Positions 56,885 through 64,000 of a DNA stretch of 64,000 bases are shown in pieces. The stretch is from assembly GCF_041821085.1 (NCBI RefSeq), contig NZ_JBGUAZ010000001.1, positions 558,001-622,000 of the forward strand, given 5' to 3'. Each line of letters starts with the position of its first letter. Within the stretch, counting starts at the first letter, position 1. A program made the position numbers and the translations under genes. Source of the stretch: Natrinema sp. HArc-T2. GTDB taxonomy: Archaea; Halobacteriota; Halobacteria; Halobacteriales; Natrialbaceae. Under the pieces are notes generated by a model. The model searched no databases and was not told the DNA's origin. It saw nothing but the letters and a program-made list of their open reading frames with translations.

Positions 56885-57661
56885 ATGAATCGCCGGCTCG
56901 TGTTCGCGACGGTCGCGGTCGCCCTGCTGTTGATGGGAGCCGGCTGTGCGGCGTTTTCCGGCGGTATCTCAGACGAGCAACTCGACCGCGAACAGAACTA
57001 CAGCGACGTCCGCGGCGGCGACGCCGACGTCACGATCGCACTCGAGGACGGCGACCTCCTCGGCGGCGGTGAGTACCGAACCGTCTACGACTTAAACGGA
57101 ACCGAGGAACTCTCGCTGTCCCAGTCGACGATCTACAGCCAGGAGCCGCTGGATATCTACAGCGTTCGCTACTGGTATCCAAACGGGACCGTGGTCAACG
57201 GCTCGGACCTCGAGATCGAACAGGGCGGATCGGAGACGACCGTCACCGTCCCCGACGAGAACGGCACGCTCGCGTTCTCGGGCGATGCCGGACGCAAGAC
57301 GTTCCGGCAGCCAGCGTACGTCACAGGCTCCTACGAGGTGCGACTGCCCGAGAACCACCGCGCGTCGAACTTCCTGTTCGGTGAGATCTCGCCGAACGGA
57401 TACGAACGCGAGGTCGTCGACGGACAGGTACGCCTCTCCTGGGACGAGATCGACGCGGATCGCGCGATCTCGCTGCGATACTACCTCGCGCGTGACATTC
57501 CGCTGTTCCTCGGCCTCGTTGGTGTGGTCGGATTCCTCGGTACCATCGGGATCGGCTACTACTACCGGCAGATCAAGCGACTTCGCGAACAGCGCGAGGA
57601 GTTCGGCATCGATCTCGACGACGATTCCGACGGCGGAGGCGGACCGCCAGGACTGCTGTAG
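56885..57661 (+). CDS. DUF5803 family lipoprotein with C-terminal membrane anchor
   Basis: A 258-residue exported haloarchaeal protein. Signal peptide and lipobox MNRRLVFATVAVALLLMGAGC (Cys21) are followed by an acidic extracellular beta-rich domain (DADVTIALEDGDLLGGGEYRTVYD, IYSVRYWYPNGTVV) and a transmembrane span about 208-230 (FLGLVGVVGFLGTIGIGYYY), with a charged cytoplasmic tail. Family DUF5803, function unknown. One base separates its start from the DUF2110 stop; tfe-DUF2110-DUF5803 form an operon. Confidence 0.85.
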   Translation: MNRRLVFATVAVALLLMGAGCAAFSGGISDEQLDREQNYSDVRGGDADVTIALEDGDLLGGGEYRTVYDLNGTEELSLSQSTIYSQEPLDIYSVRYWYPNGTVVNGSDLEIEQGGSETTVTVPDENGTLAFSGDAGRKTFRQPAYVTGSYEVRLPENHRASNFLFGEISPNGYEREVVDGQVRLSWDEIDADRAISLRYYLARDIPLFLGLVGVVGFLGTIGIGYYYRQIKRLREQREEFGIDLDDDSDGGGGPPGLL

Positions 57662-57843
57662 TCGGCGTCCCGACACCGTCCGTGGTCTGGGACACCCTTA
57701 CACTGCCCGGCAATGGCGATCTGAGTTACGTCTTCCCGACTGCCACCGCCTGCGAGCCCCTCGAGATCGACCGACGTGGTGAGTCTAGTCGTTTACAGCA
57801 GAGACAGGTTCCGACGCGTTGAGCGGTCAGCGATCGAATCGGC

Positions 57844-57868
57844 CTCATACGGACTCCCGTCAGTCAGT
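57844..57868 (-). repeat. Dispersed intergenic repeat, copy C
   Basis: Read on the minus strand it is ACTGACTGA, CG, GGAGTCCGTATGAG, the best copy. It abuts the hairpin at 57867-57895. Confidence 0.6.
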
Positions 57869-57895
57869 GGGACCGCAGAGCGGTCGCGGTCCCAC
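57867..57895 (-). terminator. 10-bp hairpin downstream of the minus-strand cheW gene
   Basis: GTGGGACCGC (57867-57876) and GCGGTCCCAC (57886-57895) pair perfectly around a 9-nt loop, about 25 bp after the stop of the cheW gene at 57920. No T-rich run follows, so it may act as a transcript-end stabiliser rather than a classic terminator. Confidence 0.4.
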
Positions 57896-57919
57896 GGTCG
57901 CTCGTGACTGCAGCCCGGC

Positions 57920-58378
57920 TCAGCCGTGCATCGTTCGCTCGTCGAGCCAGACGACTTCCCTGTCTGCGATCTCGATGCGGCCTTTGACGTATGTTGTGTT
58001 CACCTGTGGTGGCTCAACCGCGCCGAGTCGGATGTCGCTGGTCGTCCCCACGTCGTCGATGAGCCAGCCGTAATACCGTCCGTCGTCGTCAGTGGTATCG
58101 AAAGCCAGTAGTTTCGGTGCATCGATACGGGCCGTGGTGTGAAACGAGGCTCCGAACACCCGCGGGAGATCGACCACTCTGATCCGCTCGCCGGCAGCGG
58201 TGATCGCCCCCGCGTTCCACGGATCATCGGCGTCTGCGAGTGCGGAGTCGTCCGCGATCCCGAGAACTGAGGCGACCGACTCGGCGCTGACACAGTAGCG
58301 TCGGTCCTCGAGGTCGAACGTGAGGACGGTCACCTGTTCGTCGGCGGTTGCCCCATCGTGGTTCGGTGCCGGTTCCAT
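57920..58378 (-). CDS. CheW-like chemotaxis coupling protein
   Basis: A 152-residue single CheW domain: VTVLTFDLEDRRYCVSAESVASVLG, NAGAITAAGERIRVVDLPRVFG, LLAFDTTDDDGRYYGWLIDDVGTTSDIRLGAVEP. CheW couples receptors to the kinase CheA. It diverges from the second cheW gene upstream of cheYBA. A TATA-like TTTATATAT lies at 58447-58455 on the minus strand. The haloarchaeal chemotaxis locus often holds two or more CheW variants; which receptor each serves is unknown. Confidence 0.82.
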   Translation of the reverse strand: MEPAPNHDGATADEQVTVLTFDLEDRRYCVSAESVASVLGIADDSALADADDPWNAGAITAAGERIRVVDLPRVFGASFHTTARIDAPKLLAFDTTDDDGRYYGWLIDDVGTTSDIRLGAVEPPQVNTTYVKGRIEIADREVVWLDERTMHG

Positions 58379-58484
58379 TTGCTTTGAACACAGTCGACGG
58401 AGAAAATGAACGCTCCGAATCGTTCAACCAGCTGGTAACGACGGCGATATATAAACCAACTGAACACACACGTCGGAGTCAACG

Positions 58485-58491
58485 TTTTATT
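58485..58491 (+). promoter_or_regulatory. TATA element of the second cheW gene
   Basis: TTTTATT lies about 31 bp before the ATG at 58519, giving a short leader. Confidence 0.5.
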
Positions 58492-58518
58492 GGTGGGCTC
58501 TGATACACGAACAGGACG

Positions 58519-59298
58519 ATGGCCCCGGATCTCTCAGACAAGCTTCTCGGAATCGATATCGATGGCGCCGACAGCTCCCGCGAGTCGGGCGGCGCCGACG
58601 GCGAGGACGAGGACTTCGTTCAGTTCGTCTTCGTCACCGTCGGTGAGTACCGATTCGCCCTGCCGGTCGACGTGGTCAGAACGGTCACGGAACCGCCCAC
58701 GGAGGTGACTCGAGTACCACGAACGCCGCCTGCGATCGAGGGGCTGATGGACCTTCGCGGTGAGATTACGGCAGTCATCGACCCGCGGGTGCACTTCCCA
58801 ACCCCCGAGGTCGAAACGGACCGTGAGCGACTGGTCGTATTCGACCGCCCGAGCGACCAGCAGTCGGCTGCGATCCGCGTCGACGACGTGCTCGGCGTCG
58901 AAGTCGTCTCCGAGAGCAACGTAATCGATGACGACAGTGTCGCCGACAGTCCCCTCTCCGGCGATGCCCTCGAGCATCCCCTAGTCGTCGCACTCGTCAC
59001 GCAGGAACACGACCGATCCCAGTCTGACGAGACGACGGACGTGACGTCGGGTGGCTCCGATGACGGCGCTGGCGTCTTCGAGACTGGCATCGGTGACGCG
59101 ACGGCGCTGTCGTCGGCTGATGACGCAGGTGGTGGGTTCGGCGGCTCGATTGGCGAGACGTTCGAGATCGAATCGGCAGAAGACGCCAGCGACGAACCCG
59201 ATGTAAACGGGATCGATGACGGGACACAGGAGGTCGTCGTCGAGGCGACCGCACTTATTGATACTGAACGATTGCTGTTGGCGTCTGGCCAGCGGTGA
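58519..59298 (+). CDS. cheW: CheW protein with long acidic tail
   Basis: A 259-residue CheW whose domain occupies residues about 30-155 (FVFVTVGEYRFALPVDVVRTVTEPP, IEGLMDLRGEITAVIDPRVHF, LVVFDRPSDQQSAAIRVDDVLG). The remaining 100 residues are an acidic, low-complexity segment, then a final VEATALIDTERLLLASGQR that looks like the usual last CheW strand region. The insertion is a haloarchaeal expansion seen also in CheA of this cluster. It precedes cheYBA by about 190 bp. Confidence 0.85.
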   Translation: MAPDLSDKLLGIDIDGADSSRESGGADGEDEDFVQFVFVTVGEYRFALPVDVVRTVTEPPTEVTRVPRTPPAIEGLMDLRGEITAVIDPRVHFPTPEVETDRERLVVFDRPSDQQSAAIRVDDVLGVEVVSESNVIDDDSVADSPLSGDALEHPLVVALVTQEHDRSQSDETTDVTSGGSDDGAGVFETGIGDATALSSADDAGGGFGGSIGETFEIESAEDASDEPDVNGIDDGTQEVVVEATALIDTERLLLASGQR

Positions 59299-59492
59299 GT
59301 CACTGGTACCGAACTGTATAGTCAGTGTGACACTCGGAGTAACAGATAGTAAATGCGCCGCCGCGACCGGACGCACTCGATACCGCGTTCGGAGCGGACG
59401 GTCCGGGCCGTCGACGAGGTTTATCACAACTGATAATGGGGAGACAGCATTTATGGTAGTTGTATTGCTACGAGAATTTGGTGTACTACTGA

Positions 59493-59855
59493 ATGTCGAC
59501 AGGGGTGCTCATCGTGGACGACTCTCATTTTATGCGAAACTTATTACGCCAGATTCTGGAACAAGAGTACCGCATCGTCGGAGAGGCGTCCAACGGGGCA
59601 GAAGCCGTCAAAATGTACAAAGAACGCGACCCCGACGTCGTCATGATGGACATCGTGATGCCCAAGTGCAACGGCATCAAGGCGACCGCGGCGATCAAGA
59701 AGATCGATCCGGACGCCCGTGTCATCATGTGTACGAGCGTCGGACAGCGTGAGAAGATGAAGCTCGCCGTGAAGGCTGGTGCGGACGGCTACGTGACGAA
59801 ACCGTTCGAAGAACCCAGCGTCAGAAAGGCCCTCTCAGACGTCGTCGCTGCATGA
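59493..59855 (+). CDS. cheY: Chemotaxis response regulator CheY
   Basis: A 120-residue single receiver domain. Acidic pocket Asp9-Asp10 (IVDDSHFM), phospho-acceptor Asp53 (VMMDIVMP), Thr81 (CTSVGQ) and Lys103 (VTKPF) are all present. In archaea phosphorylated CheY acts on the archaellum motor via CheF and ArlCDE. A TATA-like CATTTATGG at 59449-59457 gives a short leader. Its stop overlaps the CheB start by 4 bp (ATGA). Confidence 0.94.
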   Translation: MSTGVLIVDDSHFMRNLLRQILEQEYRIVGEASNGAEAVKMYKERDPDVVMMDIVMPKCNGIKATAAIKKIDPDARVIMCTSVGQREKMKLAVKAGADGYVTKPFEEPSVRKALSDVVAA

Positions 59856-61069
59856 CGAGAGTACTCGTTGTCGACGACTCGAGGTTCATGCGGACAGTCA
59901 TCGGCAACGCACTCGGCGAGGCTGGCTACGAGATCGAAACGGCAGCCAACGGCACGGAGGGCGTCGAACTCGCCGGGACGTTCGATCCAGACGTCATCAC
60001 GATGGACGTCGAGATGCCCGAGTTAGGCGGCATCGACGCCGTTGAACGGATCATGACGACGAATCCGGCCCCGATTCTCATGCTCAGCGCCCACACCGAA
60101 CGCGGGGCCGAGGCGACACTCGATGCCTTAGAGCGCGGTGCTGTCGACTTTCTGCACAAACCCGATGGCTCCGACTCGCGGACTATCGTCCAGCTCTCCG
60201 ACGAGGTCGTCACGAAAGTCGACGAGCTCGCCGACGCGAACGTCTCGACGGTGGCGCTCGCGCGGGCGACTGCGACGGCCCACGCGACCCGCTCGAGACT
60301 CGCCGGCAATCAAGGGCAGGGCACCGCCACCGGAAACGCCGTCGCCGGCGGCAGTGCCGACGTGCAGGTACACGACGATCACGGGACGGGGACAGTCGGC
60401 CCGAACGCACGCCCCGGAATCGAGCCGTCGTCGGAGGCCGACGAGAACACAGCGTCGCTTCCCACCGAGCGGACGACCGCGCCGACGATCGTCCTCGGTG
60501 CGTCGACCGGCGGCCCGAAGATCGTCGAACGCCTGTTCGAGCAACTGCCGGTCGACCTCGAGGCGAAAGTGCTGGTCGTCCAGCATATGCCCCCCGGATT
60601 CACGGATCGCTTCGCCGATCGGCTCGACACACACAGCGCGTACGACGTCTTCGAGGCGTCCGACGGCGAGTGGCTCGAGCCCGGCGACGTCGCAGTCGCA
60701 CCGGGTGACTCCCATCTCGAGGTTGCCACCGCGGTCGACGGCTGTCTGCGCTTGCGGCTCAGCGACGGCGAGCGAGTCCACGGCGTGCGACCGTCGATCG
60801 ACGTGACGATGGAAAGCGCCGCCGAGGAGGTCACAAGCGGGCTCTGTGGTGTCGTGCTGACCGGGATGGGTTTCGATGGCGCGGCCGGTATCGAGGCGAT
60901 CAAAGCCGCCGGGGGCGACACGATCGCACAGGATAAGGCCACGAGCCCGGTCTTTGGCATCCCCTGTCAGGCAATCAAAACCGGCTGTGTCGACACGGTC
61001 GAACCCGCAGACGGGATCGTCGATGCCATCGTCGACGCGCTCACGACGGACGGTGAGAACGATGACTGA
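59852..61069 (+). CDS. cheB: Chemotaxis methylesterase CheB
   Basis: The 405-residue receptor methylesterase has an N-terminal receiver (phospho-acceptor Asp52 in TMDVEMP), a disordered linker (about 130-205), and the methylesterase domain with Ser in VLGASTGGPK, His in VVQHMPPGF and Asp in GMGFDGAAG. It removes methyl groups from receptors during adaptation. It overlaps CheY by 4 bp and CheA by 8 bp, so the three are translationally coupled. Confidence 0.94.
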   Translation: MTRVLVVDDSRFMRTVIGNALGEAGYEIETAANGTEGVELAGTFDPDVITMDVEMPELGGIDAVERIMTTNPAPILMLSAHTERGAEATLDALERGAVDFLHKPDGSDSRTIVQLSDEVVTKVDELADANVSTVALARATATAHATRSRLAGNQGQGTATGNAVAGGSADVQVHDDHGTGTVGPNARPGIEPSSEADENTASLPTERTTAPTIVLGASTGGPKIVERLFEQLPVDLEAKVLVVQHMPPGFTDRFADRLDTHSAYDVFEASDGEWLEPGDVAVAPGDSHLEVATAVDGCLRLRLSDGERVHGVRPSIDVTMESAAEEVTSGLCGVVLTGMGFDGAAGIEAIKAAGGDTIAQDKATSPVFGIPCQAIKTGCVDTVEPADGIVDAIVDALTTDGENDD

Positions 61070-64000
61070 TTATCTGACAGACTTCGTGCAGGAAAGCGAA
61101 GAACGGATTACGGAACTGAACAACGCCTTGCTGACCCTTGAGCGCGATCCCGACGACGAGGATGCGATGGACAACATCTTCCGGATCGCCCACACGCTCA
61201 AGGGCAACTGCGGGGCGATGGGCCTGGAGTCGGCCAGCGACCTCGCCCACGCGATCGAGGACGTCCTCGACGCCGTCCGCGGTGACGACCTCGAGGTGTC
61301 CCCGGGGCTGATGGACGACATCTTCGACGCCGTCGACGAACTCGAGACGATGGTCGACGAGGTCGCCGCAGACGGCGAGATCGAGACCGATCCGTCAGCG
61401 ACGATCGACGCGCTTCGGAGCCGCCTCGACGGCGCGGACGACGAGGCCGAGACGGGACTCACCGTCCCCTCGGACGACGAGATCGACGCGGTGTGTTCTC
61501 GGTTCGATCCGCCGGCTGACGACACCTACGATGTCTACCTCGCCCGGCTCGCGATCGCCGAGCGCGAGGGAGTCAACAACGGAACGCTAGTCGTCGAGGC
61601 GTTGATCGACGCCTTCGATCTGATCGGTACTGCTCCACCCCGGTCTCGGATCGACGCCGACGAGTACGGCGACCGCTTCGATGCCGTCTTCGCCACCGCC
61701 GTCGGCGAAGCCGCGATCGCCTCCGGGCTCGAGCCGGTCGACGAGGTCGCCGACTTCGAAATCGTCGACGTGACCGACCGGTTCGAGACCCCCGACGAGC
61801 CGGCCCAACCCGAAGCTGACGCCGGCCAGGGCGACGATATTTCCGCAGCAGAGGCCCAGGAACTCGAGGTCGACGAACTCCTCGACGAGTTCGACGAGTT
61901 CGACAATCTGGACGAACAGGTCGAGAACATCGACGACGACGACCTCGCGGCCTTCGACGACATGGGCGAAGCCGGCTCGTTCGATGACCTGCTCGACGAC
62001 GAAGCCCTCACGGACGAACCGCTGGCCGACGACGGCACCGAGGCTGACGACGGTTCGGATGCCGAATCGACCGCGTCAACGGTAGACGAGGGCGATACGG
62101 AGACGGACGCCGAGGCCGACGACGTCGACGACGCCAGTGCGGTCTTCAACGAACTCAAAGACGAAGTCGAGATGGTCGGCTTCGACGAACTGCAGGACGA
62201 ACTCGACGAACTTGAGTTCGACGAGTTCGACGACGAGGAAGAAGTCGGCATGGACGAACTCCTCGGCGAGGACGCCGACGACGAGTCGTTTCTCGAAGCC
62301 GAGGGTGCATCCGAGAGCGCGGTCGACGACGTGCTGGTTGATGCAGAATCCGACGACGTCGCCGACACCGATGCCGGCGGAGCCACCGACCATTTCGATG
62401 TCGATACGCTGGTCGACACCGACAGCGACGACCGTCACTCGTCGGACGAAGACGAGGCCGATCTCGAGCCGATCGACGGAGAAGACGAAGCCCCCATCGT
62501 CGACGATGGGGCGACAGCGACAGCCGACACGGACGAAGCGTCGGTCGCTGACGAGACGGCCAGCGAGGCCGCTCTCGAAGACGAGCCGTCAACCGAGACG
62601 ATCGGCGACGAGGAGTCGACCGACGACGGTGACGAACCAGCGGTCGCCGATGAGGCTAATGTCGACGCAGACGACACCGGTTTCGAAGCTGCTGACGGGT
62701 TCGAGACTGCCACCGAGGCAGGCGACGATGACATCGACACCACCGACACTGGCTTCGAACCCGCCGACGGACTCGATCCCACCGAAGCAGACAATGACGG
62801 CGACGCTGTCGCCGACGAGTCGTTCGGGACGGACATCGATGACGCGTTCGAACCAGCGGATGCAGATACCGACGCGTTCGAGCCATCGACACCTGTCGAT
62901 GACACGTTCGAGTCGACGAGCGACGAGTCGGATCCGTTCGAGTCGACGACTGCATCGTTCGACGACGACGACGTGTTCGCCGGGACCGAGGCGTTCGACA
63001 GCGCCGATGCTGGATTCGACGCGACGACCGACTCGGTGACGAGCGACGACTCGAGCGCGCAGTCGACGGCGTCGTTCGGTAGCGATGCGACCGATTCGAA
63101 CGCCGGCGCGACCGATGACGGCGTTGTGCGGATCGTCGACGAACCCGACCTCGAGATTCCGGATATCGAGATCCCCGAGCGAGACGACGAGCAGGACGCA
63201 GACGACGAGGGAGACGAGATTCAGTCAGTTCGCGTCGACATCGAACAGATCGATACGCTCCTGACGCTCGTCGAAGGGCTGGTAACGAGCCGCGTTCGCC
63301 TCCGGCACGCCGCCGAGTCCGACAGCGATGACGGCGCGCTCAAGACGGAACTCGATGCGCTGTCTGATCTGACCGGCGACCTCCAGGAGACGGTGATGGA
63401 CATCCGGCTGGTCCCCCTCGAGACGGTGACGAACCGCTTGCCACGGGTCGTCCGCGACATCGCACGCGACCAGGACAAGCAGGTCGCCTTCGAGATGACC
63501 GGCGAAGATGTCGAACTCGACCGGAGTATCCTCGATCGCATCGGCGACCCGCTGATCCATCTGGTTCGCAACGCCGTCGACCACGGGATCGAATCGCCTG
63601 ACGCACGCGAGGCGGCCGGCAAACCCCCGGAAGGGGCCGTCGAGGTCCACGCCGAGCGCGAACGCGACCGCGTGACGATCACGGTCGAAGACGACGGGAG
63701 TGGCCTCGATCCCGACCGACTGCGGTCGGAAGCGGTCGACGCCGACGTGCTCACAGAAGACGAGGCAGCCGCGATGGCCGACGAGGAGGTCTACGACCTC
63801 ATCTTCCATCCCGGCCTCTCGACGGCCGACGAGGTGACCGACGTCAGCGGTCGCGGCGTCGGCATGGACGTCGTCAAGCGGACGGTCGAGGACCTCGAGG
63901 GGACGGTCTCGATCGACAGCGAGGCGGATGCGGGGACGACCGTCACGATGACGCTCCCCGTGACCGTCGCGATCGACGAGATCCTGTTCGTCGAGAGCGG
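61062..64000 (+). CDS. cheA: Chemotaxis histidine kinase CheA (truncated by window end)
   Basis: At least 979 residues are in the window, with the end outside. P1 HPt domain: phosphorylated His44 in RIAHTLKGN. A P2-like domain follows (about 137-245, DDEIDAVCSRFDPPADD to VDVTDRFE). A very long acidic, Asp/Glu/Thr-rich linker covers about residues 246-715, with repeated DxFE/DxFEP units. Dimerisation P3 starts at VRVDIEQIDTLLTLVEGLV; the ATPase P4 has N-box LIHLVRNAVDHGIES, G1 VEDDGSGLDPD and G2 GRGVGMDVV, and P5 begins at the right edge. The ATG at 61062 overlaps the cheB stop by 8 bp. P5 and the stop lie beyond the window. Confidence 0.92.
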   Translation, partial: MTDYLTDFVQESEERITELNNALLTLERDPDDEDAMDNIFRIAHTLKGNCGAMGLESASDLAHAIEDVLDAVRGDDLEVSPGLMDDIFDAVDELETMVDEVAADGEIETDPSATIDALRSRLDGADDEAETGLTVPSDDEIDAVCSRFDPPADDTYDVYLARLAIAEREGVNNGTLVVEALIDAFDLIGTAPPRSRIDADEYGDRFDAVFATAVGEAAIASGLEPVDEVADFEIVDVTDRFETPDEPAQPEADAGQGDDISAAEAQELEVDELLDEFDEFDNLDEQVENIDDDDLAAFDDMGEAGSFDDLLDDEALTDEPLADDGTEADDGSDAESTASTVDEGDTETDAEADDVDDASAVFNELKDEVEMVGFDELQDELDELEFDEFDDEEEVGMDELLGEDADDESFLEAEGASESAVDDVLVDAESDDVADTDAGGATDHFDVDTLVDTDSDDRHSSDEDEADLEPIDGEDEAPIVDDGATATADTDEASVADETASEAALEDEPSTETIGDEESTDDGDEPAVADEANVDADDTGFEAADGFETATEAGDDDIDTTDTGFEPADGLDPTEADNDGDAVADESFGTDIDDAFEPADADTDAFEPSTPVDDTFESTSDESDPFESTTASFDDDDVFAGTEAFDSADAGFDATTDSVTSDDSSAQSTASFGSDATDSNAGATDDGVVRIVDEPDLEIPDIEIPERDDEQDADDEGDEIQSVRVDIEQIDTLLTLVEGLVTSRVRLRHAAESDSDDGALKTELDALSDLTGDLQETVMDIRLVPLETVTNRLPRVVRDIARDQDKQVAFEMTGEDVELDRSILDRIGDPLIHLVRNAVDHGIESPDAREAAGKPPEGAVEVHAERERDRVTITVEDDGSGLDPDRLRSEAVDADVLTEDEAAAMADEEVYDLIFHPGLSTADEVTDVSGRGVGMDVVKRTVEDLEGTVSIDSEADAGTTVTMTLPVTVAIDEILFVES

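Noticed and set aside
57844..57895. Attachment site or integration junction
   Set aside because: The repeat and hairpin occur with no integrase or tRNA nearby.
61535..62419. Ser-rich frame antisense to the CheA linker
   Set aside because: It mirrors the GAC/GAG-rich acidic linker as Ser codons; not a protein.
61800..63220. Possible DNA repeat array or CRISPR in cheA
   Set aside because: The similarity is at protein level in an open frame, with no regular repeat-spacer structure.

Overview
This window is chromosomal DNA from a haloarchaeon, most likely of the Natrialbales-like group. The evidence is high GC, very acidic proteins, TATA boxes about 27 bp upstream of start codons (leaderless mRNAs), archaeal TFE, aTrm56 and UPF0179, haloarchaeal-type beta-ketothiolase and propionyl-CoA carboxylase, HalOD1, DICT and Bat-type regulators, and an archaeal cheW-cheY-cheB-cheA cluster. 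I found no rRNA, tRNA, CRISPR array or intact insertion sequence. About 53 protein genes are supported, one of them cut by the right edge.

Layout. 0.3-5.3 kb: HflX GTPase, a two-subunit haloarchaeal beta-ketothiolase (Ser nucleophile plus OB-fold partner), an unknown coiled-coil protein, an RNase H-fold exonuclease and a HalOD1 protein. 5.7-7.7 kb: a MoaD-like protein ending Cys-Cys, facing a radical SAM/SPASM enzyme that overlaps a small PaaB-like partner. 7.9-14.2 kb: propionyl-CoA carboxylase, with pccA separated from pccB-pccX by an SPFH protein and an AT-rich lipoprotein gene. 14.4-18.1 kb: Na+-dependent transporter, SDR, YjbQ and a HEAT-repeat protein. 18.2-25.9 kb: a four-gene operon prkA-prkA-yeaH(DUF444)-spoVR. 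26.6-33.9 kb: small conserved archaeal proteins, an HxlR regulator, then yqeC, mobA, formate dehydrogenase and formaldehyde dehydrogenase, which together suggest oxidation of formaldehyde via formate to CO2 by a molybdo-enzyme. 33.9-37.5 kb: two tiny zinc-site proteins, a CobW metallochaperone, a NosL-like lipoprotein, an SRPBCC protein and an Lrp regulator.

37.7-40.6 kb holds korBA (2-oxoacid:ferredoxin oxidoreductase). 41-46.5 kb holds an acetoin-dehydrogenase-like 2-oxoacid dehydrogenase cluster (E1alpha, E1beta, AcoX-type kinase, VOC protein) facing an unusual E2 that carries two E3-binding domains and a C-terminal OsmC peroxidase domain. 46.7-55.6 kb: PHP phosphoesterase, aroC, a DUF7344/DICT/Bat-like regulatory group, aroA and the tRNA methyltransferase Trm56. 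55.7-57.7 kb: tfe-DUF2110-DUF5803 operon. 57.9-64 kb: two divergent cheW-like genes, then cheY-cheB-cheA; CheA has a very long acidic linker and runs off the window.

The most unusual items are the E2-OsmC fusion with duplicated binding domain, the Cys-Cys-ending MoaD-like protein beside the radical SAM/PaaB-like pair, the YqeC-MobA-FDH-formaldehyde dehydrogenase grouping, and a dispersed short intergenic repeat with four copies that sits at or near gene 3' ends. All names rest on motif and family recognition by eye; no database search was run.
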